Positions 9,046 through 17,996 of a stretch of 64,000 nucleotides of DNA are shown here, in pieces (position 1 is the stretch's first letter; the number at the start of each line of letters is the position of its first letter). The stretch is from Novosphingobium sp. FSW06-99. GTDB lineage: Bacteria; Pseudomonadota; Alphaproteobacteria; Sphingomonadales; Sphingomonadaceae. Location: NCBI RefSeq assembly GCF_001519065.1, contig NZ_KQ954258.1, forward strand, positions 1 to 64,000, given 5' to 3'. The notes under the pieces were generated by a model. That model was not told the DNA's origin. It was given only the letters and a program-made list of their open reading frames with translations, and searched no databases. Both the position numbers and the translations under genes were made by a program.

Positions 9046-9444
9046 TCAGATGCCCCGCCGCAACAGCCACGCCTCTTGTCCATATGTGCCGATCTGCGCC
9101 ACGATCAGACTGCCGATAACCAGATGGAACAACAGCCGGCCATCGCCGACCAACACGAACACGCATGCCGACGTGGCGACCATCGCCGCCAGCGCCACGC
9201 CCGATCGATACCCTGCCAGCGCGATTGCCAGCCGCTCATGCTCATCACGCGGGGCGCGCGCATCGGCGGGATTGCCCAATGCGAGCGCGGTGTGCACCAC
9301 AATCGACAGCACGATCGCCACGATCGTGTAGCCGACCAGGGCCGGCAACAGCGCATGGGCCCGGGTGACTTGCCAGGCATAGAACAGCCCGGTCAGCAGC
9401 ATGACCACCGCCATCGCCCAGGCCGTCTTTTCACGAAACGCCAT
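9046..9444 (-). CDS. small four-helix membrane protein
   Basis: 132 residues with about four hydrophobic segments (roughly 9-25, 31-52, 80-98 and 105-121), so an inner-membrane protein is predicted. It has a strong Shine-Dalgarno, AGGAGG, at 9451-9456 on the minus strand. It is the first gene of a two-gene operon with an XRE regulator, an arrangement seen repeatedly in bacteria with unknown purpose. I do not recognise a specific family or transported substrate. Confidence 0.75.
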   Translation of the reverse strand: MAFREKTAWAMAVVMLLTGLFYAWQVTRAHALLPALVGYTIVAIVLSIVVHTALALGNPADARAPRDEHERLAIALAGYRSGVALAAMVATSACVFVLVGDGRLLFHLVIGSLIVAQIGTYGQEAWLLRRGI

Positions 9445-9457
9445 ATCACGCCTCCTG

Positions 9458-9475
9458 TGTTAAAAATCTTTTACA
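9458..9475. promoter_or_regulatory. imperfect palindrome, candidate XRE operator
   Basis: TGTTAAAAATCTTTTACA matches its own reverse complement at 14 of 18 positions. It lies directly upstream of the Shine-Dalgarno of the membrane protein/XRE operon, and about 130 bases before the divergent acyl-CoA synthetase start. The position fits an autorepressor site; binding is inferred. Confidence 0.4.
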
Positions 9476-9608
9476 TACCTAACAACGGCGCGATGCGATG
9501 TCAAAGATTTTCGACACACCATTCCCATTGCATTCCTTAATCGATCAGTTAAAAATACCGGCAAGAACATCCCCGCCCGCGCTGGCAGAGGGACGGAAGA
9601 GGACACCC

Positions 9609-11141
9609 ATGCTTTACCATCCCAGCGTTCACGCCCGGCAAAACCCCGACAAACCTGCGTTGATCATGGGTTCGAGCGGCGAAGTGGTGACCTATGGTGC
9701 GCTCGATGCGGCCAGCAACCGTTTTGCCCATGTGCTGCGCGCGCGCGGAGTGCAGATCGGCGACACGATCGCGCTGTGCTTTGACAACAATCCGGTGTTC
9801 TTTGCGCTGTGCTGGGGCGCGCAGCGCGCAGGCGTGGTCTATGTGGCGATATCCTCGCGGCTGACCGCGCCCGAAGTCGCCTATATCGCCAAAGACAGCG
9901 GCGCGCAGTTGCTGGTCAGCAACCAGGCCTTCGCCGCGCTGCTCGATGGCGTGGCGACTGCCGAGCCATGGCTGCCGCAATTGCGGCTGGATGGTGCAGG
10001 CGATCACGACCTGATCGCGGCAATGGCGGCGATGCCGGTCGAACCGGTCGCCGACGAACGCGCCGGGGTCGACATGCTCTATTCGTCGGGCACCACCGGC
10101 AAGCCAAAGGGGGTGCGCGTGCCCCTGCCCGAAGATCCCGCGATCGGCGCGGGCAACGGCCTGATGGACATCGCGCGCGGCGCGTTCGGGTTTTCGCAAG
10201 GATCGGTCTATCTGTCGCCCGCCCCGCTCTATCACGCCGCGCCGCTGCGCTGGTGCATGACCGTGCACCGTCTGGGCGGCACGGTGGTGTGCATGGAAAA
10301 ATTCGATCCCGAACTGGCCCTGCAGTTGATCGAGCGCCACCGCGTGACCGACAGCCAATGGGTGCCCACCCATTTCGTGCGCATGCTCAAACTCGATGAG
10401 GCGGCGCGGCAGCGTTATGACCTGTCATCGCTGCGCTGCGCGGTCCATGCCGCCGCGCCCTGCCCGGTGCCGGTCAAGCGCGCGATGATCGAATGGTGGG
10501 GGCCGATCCTGCGCGAATATTACGCCGGGACCGAGGGCAACGGGTTCACCTATATTTCCAGCGAGGAATGGCTGCAACGGCCCGGCTCGGTCGGGCGTGC
10601 GCTGCTCGGCGTGATCCGCATCTGCGACGAGGCGGGCGATGAAGTGCCGCGCGGCACCGAGGGCCAAGTGTTTTTCGAAGGCGCCAGCACCTTCAGCTAT
10701 CACAATGATCCCGACAAGACGCGCGATGCCACCAACAAGCATGGCTGGACCAGCCTGGGCGATGTCGGCTGGCAGGATGACGACGGCTATCTGTTCCTGA
10801 CCGACCGCAAGAGCTTCATGATCATTTCGGGCGGGGTGAACATCTATCCGCAGGAGATCGAGAACCTGCTGGTCACCCATCCCAAAGTGGCCGATGTCGC
10901 GGTGATCGGCGCGCCCGACGCCGATATGGGCGAGCGCGTGGTGGCGGTGGTGCAACCCGCCGATTTCAGCACGGCAGGCCCCGCACTGGCAGAAGAACTG
11001 GCGCAATGGCTGGCCCCGCAACTGAGCCGGGTGAAAATGCCGCGTCAGATCGATTTCCGAGCCGATTTGCCGCGCGAGCCGACCGGAAAACTGTTCAAAC
11101 GCCTGTTGCGCGACGAATACAAGACCGACGCAACCGCCTGA
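9609..11141 (+). CDS. AMP-dependent acyl-CoA synthetase/ligase
   Basis: 510-residue adenylate-forming enzyme that activates a carboxylic acid to its CoA thioester through an acyl-AMP. The phosphate-binding motif YSSGTTGKPKG is at about 158-168. YYAGTEGNG, the hinge region GDVGWQDDDGYLFLTDRKS with GGVNIYPQEIE, and the C-terminal catalytic Lys in PREPTGKLFKR are all present. The ATG at 9609 follows a GGAAGAGG ribosome site; an upstream in-frame ATG lacks one. The gene is 20 bases ahead of a cytochrome P450, so the pair probably handles one lipid- or terpenoid-like acid. The substrate is not evident; fatty, steroid side-chain or aromatic acids are possible. Confidence 0.92.
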   Translation: MLYHPSVHARQNPDKPALIMGSSGEVVTYGALDAASNRFAHVLRARGVQIGDTIALCFDNNPVFFALCWGAQRAGVVYVAISSRLTAPEVAYIAKDSGAQLLVSNQAFAALLDGVATAEPWLPQLRLDGAGDHDLIAAMAAMPVEPVADERAGVDMLYSSGTTGKPKGVRVPLPEDPAIGAGNGLMDIARGAFGFSQGSVYLSPAPLYHAAPLRWCMTVHRLGGTVVCMEKFDPELALQLIERHRVTDSQWVPTHFVRMLKLDEAARQRYDLSSLRCAVHAAAPCPVPVKRAMIEWWGPILREYYAGTEGNGFTYISSEEWLQRPGSVGRALLGVIRICDEAGDEVPRGTEGQVFFEGASTFSYHNDPDKTRDATNKHGWTSLGDVGWQDDDGYLFLTDRKSFMIISGGVNIYPQEIENLLVTHPKVADVAVIGAPDADMGERVVAVVQPADFSTAGPALAEELAQWLAPQLSRVKMPRQIDFRADLPREPTGKLFKRLLRDEYKTDATA

Positions 11142-11161
11142 CCGATTGAGGATCACCCGCT

Positions 11162-12463
11162 ATGGCCACTGCAACCGACGCCCTGATCCCCCCGCATATC
11201 GGCACGGCGGTGATCGATCCCAATGCCTATGCGGCATGGACCCCGTTGCTCGATCAGTTCGACTGGCTGCGCGAAAACGGCCTGACGGTCGGCAAAGTGG
11301 TCGCGCCCGACGACATTCACGAACCGTTCTGGCATATCGCCGGGTACGATGAAGTGATGAAAGTCAGCAAGGACAACCAGACGTTCCTCAACAATCCCAA
11401 AAGCGCCGTCTTCACGCTGCGCAGCACCGAGGCGCTGGCCAAGGCGATCACCGGGGGCAGCCCGCATCTGGTCGAATCGCTGGTGCAGATGGATGCGCCC
11501 AAACATCCCAAATTGCGCCGCCTGACGCAGGAATGGTTCATGCCCAAGAACCTGCGCACGATCGAAGCGCGCATCCGCACGATTGCCGAGGCGACCGTGG
11601 CGCGCCTGCTCGATGCCGGAGGCGAAGGCGATTTCACCAAACTGGTTTCCAGTCCCTACCCCTTGCATGTGGTGATGCAAATCCTCGGCGTTCCTGAATC
11701 CGACGAACAGCGCATGCTGGTACTGACCCAGCAGATGTTCGGCGGGCAGGATGAAGAGCTGAACCAGTCGGGCATCAAGAACCTGCCCCCTGAAATGATC
11801 ACCCAGATTGTCGCCGGGGCGGTCAAGGATTTCGAAGGCTATTTCGCAGCGCTTGCGGCCGAACGGCGCAAGGCCCCCGCCGACGATGTCGCCACCGTGA
11901 TCGCCAACGGCATGGTCGACGGCGCCCCGATCGGCGACCGCGACACCGCAGGCTATTACATCATCACCGCCAGCGCCGGGCACGACACCACCTCGGCCTC
12001 GACCGCCGGGGCCATGCTCGCGCTGGCGAAGGACCCGGACCAGTTCGCGCTGGTCAAGGCCAACCGCGCGCTGTTGCCAGGCATTGTCGAAGAAGCGATC
12101 CGCTGGACCACCCCGGTGCAGCATTTCATGCGCACCGCCGCCGCCGATACCGAACTGGGCGGGCAGCAGATCGCGGCGGGCGACTGGCTGATGATCAACT
12201 ATGTCGCGGCCAACCACGATCCCGCGCAATTTCCCGATCCGCGCCGGTTCGATGCCACGCGCGAGGCCAATCGCCACCTGGCGTTCGGCGCGGGCGCGCA
12301 CCAGTGCCTGGGGCTGCATCTGGCACGGCTGGAAATGCGCATCCTGTTCGAAGTGCTGCTCGACCGGCTCGACAGTGTCGAACTGGCGGGCGAACCGGCG
12401 CGCGCCAAATCGACCTTTGTCGGCGGGCTCAAACGTCTGCCGCTAAGATGGAAGGCCGCCTGA
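11162..12463 (+). CDS. cytochrome P450
   Basis: Soluble bacterial P450 of 433 residues. The oxygen-binding I helix reads SAGHDTTS (about 271-278), the ExxR motif is EEAIR (about 310-314), and the heme loop FGAGAHQCLG puts the axial Cys near 382. No ferredoxin or reductase gene is adjacent, so electrons must come from partners elsewhere. It is cotranscribed with the preceding acyl-CoA synthetase (20-base gap, GAGGA ribosome site). The family is close to those hydroxylating terpenes, alkanes or steroid acids, but the substrate cannot be read from sequence. A long hairpin follows the stop. Confidence 0.95.
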   Translation: MATATDALIPPHIGTAVIDPNAYAAWTPLLDQFDWLRENGLTVGKVVAPDDIHEPFWHIAGYDEVMKVSKDNQTFLNNPKSAVFTLRSTEALAKAITGGSPHLVESLVQMDAPKHPKLRRLTQEWFMPKNLRTIEARIRTIAEATVARLLDAGGEGDFTKLVSSPYPLHVVMQILGVPESDEQRMLVLTQQMFGGQDEELNQSGIKNLPPEMITQIVAGAVKDFEGYFAALAAERRKAPADDVATVIANGMVDGAPIGDRDTAGYYIITASAGHDTTSASTAGAMLALAKDPDQFALVKANRALLPGIVEEAIRWTTPVQHFMRTAAADTELGGQQIAAGDWLMINYVAANHDPAQFPDPRRFDATREANRHLAFGAGAHQCLGLHLARLEMRILFEVLLDRLDSVELAGEPARAKSTFVGGLKRLPLRWKAA

Positions 12464-12486
12464 CCCGCAATCGACCGACCTTCAGA

Positions 12487-12528
12487 GTCTGACCCTAAAC
12501 GCGCGAAAGGGCGCGTTTAGGGTCAGAC
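12487..12528. repeat. REP-like palindromic hairpin, copy 1
   Basis: Perfect 18-base-pair stem (12487-12504 with 12511-12528) and a 6-base loop GAAAGG. The loop and the eight inner pairs, AAACGCGC/GCGCGTTT, are identical to the hairpin at 62648-62675. It lies between the convergent P450 and galU genes. There is no T-run, so it is either a dispersed REP-type element or a terminator of non-canonical form. Confidence 0.7.
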
Positions 12529-12538
12529 ACGCAAACAC

Positions 12539-13432
12539 TCAGGCGAGCTGCGCCGCCAGCCGCTTGATCATCGCACCCACATCGGCGGCCATGTCTTCGC
12601 GCGCCAGCGCGAGTTCCAGCGTCGCCTCGACAAACCCCGCCTTGCTGCCGCAATCATAGCGACGGCCCGCGAACGTGACCGCGTGAAACGCCTGGTTGCC
12701 GATCATGCGCGCCATCGCATCGGTCAACTGGATTTCGCCGCCCGCACCCTTGCCCTGGCTCTCCAGCGTGCGCATCACTTCGGGTTGCAGGATATAGCGG
12801 CCCGAAATGATCAGGTTTGACGGCGCGTCTTCGGCCCTGGGCTTTTCGACCAGCCCCAGCACCTCGGTCAGGTGCGGCGAAATCTGTTTGCCCGGCCTGA
12901 TCACGCCATAGCTCGACACATCTTCGTGCGGCACTTCGAGCACCGAAATCAGATTGCCGCCCACCTCGTTATAGGCTTCGACCATCTGCTTCATGCACCC
13001 GGGCGTGCCGATCATCAGTTCGTCGGGCAAGAAGATCGCGAACGGTTCATCGCCGACAATTGCCCGCGCGCACCAGATTGCATGGCCCAGCCCCAGCGGT
13101 ACCTGCTGACGCACGGTCACCAGATTGCCCGGCTGAATGCGAGTCGCATCGAGCACATCGAGCGCCTTGCCGCGGCCCGCCATCGTCGATTCAAGTTCAT
13201 AGGCGGTGTCGAAATGTTCAACGATCGACACTTTGCCGCGCCCGGTCACGAAAATAAGTTGTTCGATGCCCGCCTCGCGCGCCTCGTCGACGGCGTACTG
13301 AATCAGTGGCCGGTCGATGATCGGCAACATTTCCTTGGGGATGGCCTTGGTCGCGGGCAGAAACCGTGTGCCGAGGCCCGCAACCGGGAAAACGGCCTTG
13401 CGAATTGGTTTGCGATTACGCGTTTCGGTCAT
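12539..13432 (-). CDS. galU: UTP-glucose-1-phosphate uridylyltransferase
   Basis: 297-residue enzyme making UDP-glucose from UTP and glucose-1-phosphate, the sugar donor for exopolysaccharide and envelope glycans. The N-terminal nucleotide-binding motif is FPVAGLGTRFLPATK, followed by PKEMLPIIDRP. VEKP and GRYILQPEV are visible in the middle. Length and motifs match the bacterial GalU family throughout. It is divergent from murA across 186 bases. It can feed the exopolysaccharide genes found near 23-25.6 kb, although they are not contiguous. Confidence 0.95.
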   Translation of the reverse strand: MTETRNRKPIRKAVFPVAGLGTRFLPATKAIPKEMLPIIDRPLIQYAVDEAREAGIEQLIFVTGRGKVSIVEHFDTAYELESTMAGRGKALDVLDATRIQPGNLVTVRQQVPLGLGHAIWCARAIVGDEPFAIFLPDELMIGTPGCMKQMVEAYNEVGGNLISVLEVPHEDVSSYGVIRPGKQISPHLTEVLGLVEKPRAEDAPSNLIISGRYILQPEVMRTLESQGKGAGGEIQLTDAMARMIGNQAFHAVTFAGRRYDCGSKAGFVEATLELALAREDMAADVGAMIKRLAAQLA

Positions 13433-13618
13433 GGCCCTGTTAATACCCCAGAAAGTGTTGCGACATCGTTATGCAATGCCCTTGCCGCGACGCAACTGAT
13501 GTTTTTTATTCACGCGAATTCAATGTCTGGCCTGCAAATTCGGATCGGCCTGTCACCCCCTTTGCAACGCGTGCAATCCAGGCATTGCACCCGCCGCAAA
13601 TCCCGGTAAATCGCGGCG

Positions 13619-14902
13619 ATGGACAAGATCATCATTCGCGGTGGCAACCGCCTGTCGGGCGTCGTGCCGGTATCCGGGGCAAAGAATGCGGCGCTGACCC
13701 TGCTGCCCTGTGCGCTGTTGACCGACGAGCCGCTGACGCTGCGCAATCTGCCGCGTCTGGCCGATATCGACAGCTTTCAGCACCTGCTCAACCAGTTCGG
13801 CGTGTCCACCGCGATCGCCGGCGCCCGGCCCGAAGATTTCGGCCGCGTGATGACGCTGCAGGCCACCCGGCTGACCTCGACCGTCGCGCCCTATGACCTG
13901 GTGCGCAAGATGCGCGCCTCGATCCTGGTGCTCGGCCCGATGCTGGCGCGCGCGGGCGAAGCGACCGTCTCGCTGCCCGGCGGATGCGCCATCGGCAACC
14001 GCCCGATCGACCTGCACCTCAAAGTGCTCGAAGCGTTCGGCGCGGTGATCGAGCTTGCCTCTGGCTATGTGCGCGCGCATGCGCCCGATGGCGGCCTGCC
14101 CGGCGGGTCCTACACGTTCCCGGTCGTCTCGGTCGGGGCGACTGAAAACGCGCTGATGGCGGCGGTGCTGGCCAATGGCACATCGACGCTGCACAACGCC
14201 GCGCGCGAACCCGAAATCGTCGACTTGTGCAACCTGCTGGTGGCGATGGGCGCCGAAATCGAGGGGATCGGCGGTTCCGATCTGACCATCCACGGCGTCA
14301 AGCGCCTGCATGGCGCGACATATATGGTGATGCCCGATCGCATCGAGGCGGGTTCCTATGCCTGTGCGGCGGCGATCACCGGTGGCGAAGTGACGCTCGC
14401 CGGGGCCCGGATCGAGGATATGGCCGCTACGGTGCAGGCGCTGACCGATGCCGGGGTGCACGTCGAACAGACCCGCGCCGGGCTGCATGTTGCCGCCAAC
14501 GGCGCGATCCGCCCGATCACTTTGTCCACTGCCCCCTTCCCCGGCTTTGCCACCGACATGCAGGCGCAGTTGATGGCGATGCTGTGCATGGCCAAGGGAT
14601 CATCGGTGCTGACCGAAACGATCTTTGAAAACCGGTATATGCACGTGCCCGAACTGAACCGCATGGGCGCGCATATCGACGCCAAGGGCCGCACCGCAAT
14701 CGTCCACGGTGTCGACCAGTTGACCGGCGCCGACGTGATGGCCACCGACTTGCGCGCCTCGATGAGCCTGATCATCGCCGGGCTGGCCGCCGCAGGCGAA
14801 ACCCGCGTGCACCGCGTCTATCACCTCGATCGCGGCTATGAACGGCTGGAAGAAAAGCTCGCGCTGATCGGCGCCGACGTGGAACGCGTCGGCAGCGACT
14901 GA
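13619..14902 (+). CDS. murA: UDP-N-acetylglucosamine 1-carboxyvinyltransferase
   Basis: First committed step of peptidoglycan synthesis: transfer of enolpyruvate from phosphoenolpyruvate to UDP-GlcNAc in the cytoplasm. 427 residues. Signatures are [17 protein letters not shown] at the N-terminus and the flexible loop [15 protein letters not shown], whose Cys123 is the active-site residue and fosfomycin target. [15 protein letters not shown] and [13 protein letters not shown] lie near the C-terminus. The reading frame is complete with no odd features. The start at 13619 is the only ATG near the canonical MDKIIIRGG opening. Confidence 0.97.
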   Translation: MDKIIIRGGNRLSGVVPVSGAKNAALTLLPCALLTDEPLTLRNLPRLADIDSFQHLLNQFGVSTAIAGARPEDFGRVMTLQATRLTSTVAPYDLVRKMRASILVLGPMLARAGEATVSLPGGCAIGNRPIDLHLKVLEAFGAVIELASGYVRAHAPDGGLPGGSYTFPVVSVGATENALMAAVLANGTSTLHNAAREPEIVDLCNLLVAMGAEIEGIGGSDLTIHGVKRLHGATYMVMPDRIEAGSYACAAAITGGEVTLAGARIEDMAATVQALTDAGVHVEQTRAGLHVAANGAIRPITLSTAPFPGFATDMQAQLMAMLCMAKGSSVLTETIFENRYMHVPELNRMGAHIDAKGRTAIVHGVDQLTGADVMATDLRASMSLIIAGLAAAGETRVHRVYHLDRGYERLEEKLALIGADVERVGSD

Positions 14903-14994
14903 GCGCGGGAAGATACTCGCGCCCCGCCCGGACGGCTAACCTGCTGGTATCGTTGCTGCGCGGCGGCAATTTACGCCCGAAAACAGCCATTTCA

Positions 14995-15103
14995 TCGTCA
15001 TTCCCGCGACGGCGGGAATCCAGTTACTGCCTCGCATCGAGGACAAATGATCGGAGAGAATCTCCACGCCGGAACTGGATTCCCGCCTTCGCGGGAATGA
15101 CGA
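14995..15103. repeat. 109-base element with inverted 29-base ends
   Basis: Left end 14995-15023 and right end 15075-15103 are reverse complements at 28 of 29 positions. Each end itself folds (TTCCCGC...GCGGGAA). The 51-base centre has no open frame. The TTCCCGCGAAGGCGGGAATCC core is a widespread dispersed repeat in proteobacterial genomes, and the paired arrangement resembles a REP doublet or a small MITE. It sits between murA and a small membrane-protein frame. Confidence 0.8.
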
Positions 15104-15172
15104 GCGTAGGTAGGGAATGTGCCGCGCTCGCCCCACTTGCGGACATGGGCACTTTCGTAGAAGCAAGCTAGC

Positions 15173-15400
15173 ATGGCTTTGACGCCACCCAACGATGAAT
15201 CATTTAGGGTATCGACTCGTCGGCTAATAGCGATGGGCCTGCTGACCGTTTGGTTCCCCTATATCTTTGTTTGGTTTATACAAAAACCCGGATATCCCAA
15301 ATCATTCCGCCTTAGTCTCACAGCTTGGGCGGTTATTTGGGTAAGCTCCGCTATCCTGTTTTTGGCGATCAACATCGCCGGGTTTAACCCGCGCGGCTAA
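15173..15400 (+). CDS. small two-helix membrane protein, hypothetical
   Basis: 75 residues with two hydrophobic stretches (about 19-36 and 48-67), predicted to be a small inner-membrane hairpin. I recognise no family. The base composition is more AT-rich than the neighbours, and no strong ribosome site precedes the ATG. It begins 69 bases after the inverted-end repeat. It may be a real small gene or a remnant. Confidence 0.45.
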   Translation: MALTPPNDESFRVSTRRLIAMGLLTVWFPYIFVWFIQKPGYPKSFRLSLTAWAVIWVSSAILFLAINIAGFNPRG

Positions 15401-15484
15401 GCCCGCTTCCCTCCAAAGCTCACCATACCCCCATACCGCCATTTGCCCGGATCGGCAGCCAAAGCTCTGCCCGCAGCGAAACCT

Positions 15485-15724
15485 TCACTCCCCCGCCAGC
15501 ACCCGCGCCGCCAGCCACAGGCGGATCGCACCGGCCAGACCCGGCGGGGTGTCGGCAACGATGCGTTCGGCATCGATTTGTGCGACCAGTGCGTTGACCG
15601 GCACGCCTTGCTCGGCGGCGACGCGGCGCAGCCAGTCCCAGAACAGCGGTTCCAGGCTGATCGAGGTCTTGTGCCCGGCGATTTCGACCGAGCGTTTGAC
15701 CGGGGGGTGAAAGATTTCGGCCAT
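15485..15724 (-). CDS. ribbon-helix-helix domain protein
   Basis: 79 residues. The core VKRSVEIAGHKTSISLEPLF followed by a helical WLRRVAAEQG matches the small ribbon-helix-helix (RHH_4) family of alphaproteobacteria, predicted DNA-binding dimers of unknown target. It lies 44 bases downstream of phaB in the same direction and is probably cotranscribed. The ATG at 15724 gives the normal family length. A role in local regulation of polyhydroxyalkanoate genes is only suggested by position. Confidence 0.8.
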   Translation of the reverse strand: MAEIFHPPVKRSVEIAGHKTSISLEPLFWDWLRRVAAEQGVPVNALVAQIDAERIVADTPPGLAGAIRLWLAARVLAGE

Positions 15725-15768
15725 GCGGGACAAACCGGCGGCAGGGCGTGCCCTGCCGCCTGGCCGGT

Positions 15769-16491
15769 TCAATACATGTGTTGCCCGCCGTTGATCGACA
15801 TCGTCGATCCGGTCACAAAGCCGCCTTCGTCCGAGGTGAGAAAGGCGACACCGCGCGCGATTTCCTCGGCCTGGCCCAGGCGGCCCACCGGAATCTTGGC
15901 GACGATCTTTTCCAGCACCGGCGCAGGCACCGCGGCAACCATATCGGTGTCGATATAGCCCGGCGCGATGGCATTGACGGTTACGCCATATTTGGCGCCT
16001 TCCTGTGCCAGCGCCTTGGTAAAGCCGTGAATGCCCGATTTTGCGGCGGCATAGTTGACCTGGCCATATTGCCCGGCCTGCCCGTTGATCGAACCGATGT
16101 TGACGATGCGCCCCCACCCGCGTTCGCGCATGCCCGAAAAGGTCGCCTTGGCCAGGTTGAAGCACCCACCCAGATTGACGCGCATGACTTCGTTCCAGTC
16201 GTCGAAATTCATCCGGTGCAACACGCCGTCGCGGGTAATCCCGGCGTTGTTGACGACGATGTCGACCGGCCCATGCTCTTCGGCAATTGCCGCCACGGCC
16301 GCCAGTGTCGCCTCGTGATCGCCCACATCCCAGCGCGCGGTCGGAATGCCGGTCACTTCGGTAAAGGCGCGCGCCCTCGCCTCGTTGCCGGTATAGTTGG
16401 CCACAACTGTCCGTCCCTGGGCCTTCAGCGCGATACTGATCGCTTCGCCGATTCCCCGTGTCCCACCCGTTACAATCGCCACTCGCGCCAT
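15769..16491 (-). CDS. phaB: acetoacetyl-CoA reductase (SDR family)
   Basis: 240-residue short-chain dehydrogenase that reduces acetoacetyl-CoA to (R)-3-hydroxybutyryl-CoA with NADPH, for polyhydroxybutyrate synthesis. The cofactor motif TGGTRGIGEAI is at 8-18 and NNAGITRD at about 81-88. The catalytic Ser134 (NIGSING) and Tyr147-x3-Lys151 (YAAAK) are present. The substrate-loop NFDDWNEVMRVNLGG is typical of PhaB rather than FabG. Neither phaA nor phaC is in the window. A small RHH gene follows. Confidence 0.92.
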   Translation of the reverse strand: MARVAIVTGGTRGIGEAISIALKAQGRTVVANYTGNEARARAFTEVTGIPTARWDVGDHEATLAAVAAIAEEHGPVDIVVNNAGITRDGVLHRMNFDDWNEVMRVNLGGCFNLAKATFSGMRERGWGRIVNIGSINGQAGQYGQVNYAAAKSGIHGFTKALAQEGAKYGVTVNAIAPGYIDTDMVAAVPAPVLEKIVAKIPVGRLGQAEEIARGVAFLTSDEGGFVTGSTMSINGGQHMY

Positions 16492-16727
16492 TTCAGATCC
16501 TCTTCGGCATGAATGCCCCGTTCGGCATCACCGCTACGCTACGACCGCGACGATGCTGCGACAAGGCATGGATGAGACTGTGCGATGCCCGGCGACGGCC
16601 TGCAATTGGACCCCAGTCGAAGAATACGTATCAGCGTGGCAAAACGCGGCGAACCGCCGCGATGATGCGGCAGCGCGATTGGAACAAAGTAAAAGGTGGA
16701 AGCGATGGCCGTGACACGGCCGCCGGA

Positions 16728-17525
16728 TCAGAAGCGGAACTTGGTTCCGACGTAGATCGCCTGGCTGTCCTGGCGATGATCTGTCATCGCGCGCAACTGG
16801 TCGCGCTCGGTGGTGTACCGCAGACCGGCGGTGACATCGAGGTTGCCGATCAGGCGATAGCTGCCGCCCATCTTGACCTGATAGTCGCCCTGCGTGCCCA
16901 ATGTGCGCGGCGAACGACCGGGCGCAGCATTTTCATCCGCAGCCACATCCGCCGACAGGCGGGGCGTCGACGAGAACGAACCGGCCGACGGTTCGGCCGT
17001 CGTTGCCGCCAGCGAGAACGTGCGCAATTCGCTGTTGTCGTGCGGCAGATCGTGGATCACGTTGGACGAAGGCAGTGCAAAGCTTTGATACCCGCGCGCC
17101 ATGCCCAGATTATAAGCCACCGGCGTGATCCGCACGGCGGCAAAGCCGGCGCCCGCGTCGGCCTGCGCTGAATGACTGGCAAGGAACTGCGTGTGTTCAC
17201 CGGTCACGCGCACGGCCACTGTCACCGCGCGATCGGGTCGGTTGTCCATCCCGGCGGGGGTGAAACGAAACAGCCGGCCATGGGTCAGCGCGCGAATCGC
17301 CCCTTGCGTCACCAGCCGGGGATCGACCGAAGCCGGGGTGAACGACCCCAGTGCCCCACGCGCCGCCAGACTGACCGGCAGCGATTCGGTGTTGCTGGAA
17401 AAGGCATTGACCATCGTCGGCGCGGCGAACACCGAGGCAAGGACCAATCCGGCGCAAATCACCGGCGCGCGCAGAAACCGACGAAAACCGCCGTTCTTTC
17501 TGCCTTTGCCCGTACCCGCACGCAT
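16728..17525 (-). CDS. hypothetical exported protein, possible outer-membrane beta-strand C-terminus
   Basis: 265 residues, family not recognised. A basic N-terminus, MRAGTGKGRKNGGFRRFLR, is followed by a hydrophobic segment and an Ala-rich cleavage region (VNAFSS), so export is predicted. The C-terminal 60 residues alternate polar and hydrophobic residues (KMGGSYRLIGNLDVTAGLRY) and end in a terminal Phe, as outer-membrane barrel proteins do. At this length it would form a small barrel, or a barrel tail with a periplasmic head. It stands alone, with more than 200 bases free on each side. Confidence 0.6.
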   Translation of the reverse strand: MRAGTGKGRKNGGFRRFLRAPVICAGLVLASVFAAPTMVNAFSSNTESLPVSLAARGALGSFTPASVDPRLVTQGAIRALTHGRLFRFTPAGMDNRPDRAVTVAVRVTGEHTQFLASHSAQADAGAGFAAVRITPVAYNLGMARGYQSFALPSSNVIHDLPHDNSELRTFSLAATTAEPSAGSFSSTPRLSADVAADENAAPGRSPRTLGTQGDYQVKMGGSYRLIGNLDVTAGLRYTTERDQLRAMTDHRQDSQAIYVGTKFRF

Positions 17526-17996
17526 GATCGTCTACCTGCTCTTTCGCTCTATCGCCAACCGGATGACCACCAATGTGATGACCAAACCGAACATTTCAAG
17601 GACAACGCGCCCTCAACCGCGCTTCGAACAATCACGTGTTTCACAACACCCGAATCCCCGAAAGCGCCTTGCCGGATCGCTCGTGCGCCTTTGTTATGCC
17701 GCCGTATAGTGGCAATGCGTCGATCCATCCAGATATTGCCGCCCGCGATGACGGTTCCTTGGCGAGTGTTGCAGCCAGTCCACATACGAGCCCGGCGCGC
17801 AATGCGCTTGCCGCCGATGGCGACTGGGTGTTAGAGGCCGTGCCCGGGACGGTGCTGGCCGCCCCTGCCCGGCGAATGCGTGCACTATGCAAGGTGTATC
17901 GCGCAAAGGGCGGGCGGTGGCTTGTCCGTTTCGGTTTGTGCCCGGCCCTGCACCCGATGTGCCAGCGGCCCGCACCAGCGAAGGACAGGATTGACA
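17526..17996. other. intergenic region, no gene seen
   Basis: 471 bases between two divergent genes. Several short frames cross it on both strands, but none has family signatures, a ribosome site or consistent codon use. It should contain the promoters of the exported protein (leftward) and of the DUF3576 lipoprotein (rightward). I could not pick a convincing promoter. Confidence 0.5.

Noticed and set aside
12487..12528. Interpretation as a standard intrinsic terminator only
   Set aside because: There is no T-run on either strand, and the same core recurs at 62648-62675, so a dispersed element explains it better, although it may also stop transcription.
15443..15958. Plus-strand frame opposite the RHH and phaB genes
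   Set aside because: The opposite strand encodes recognisable RHH and SDR proteins; this frame has no signature.
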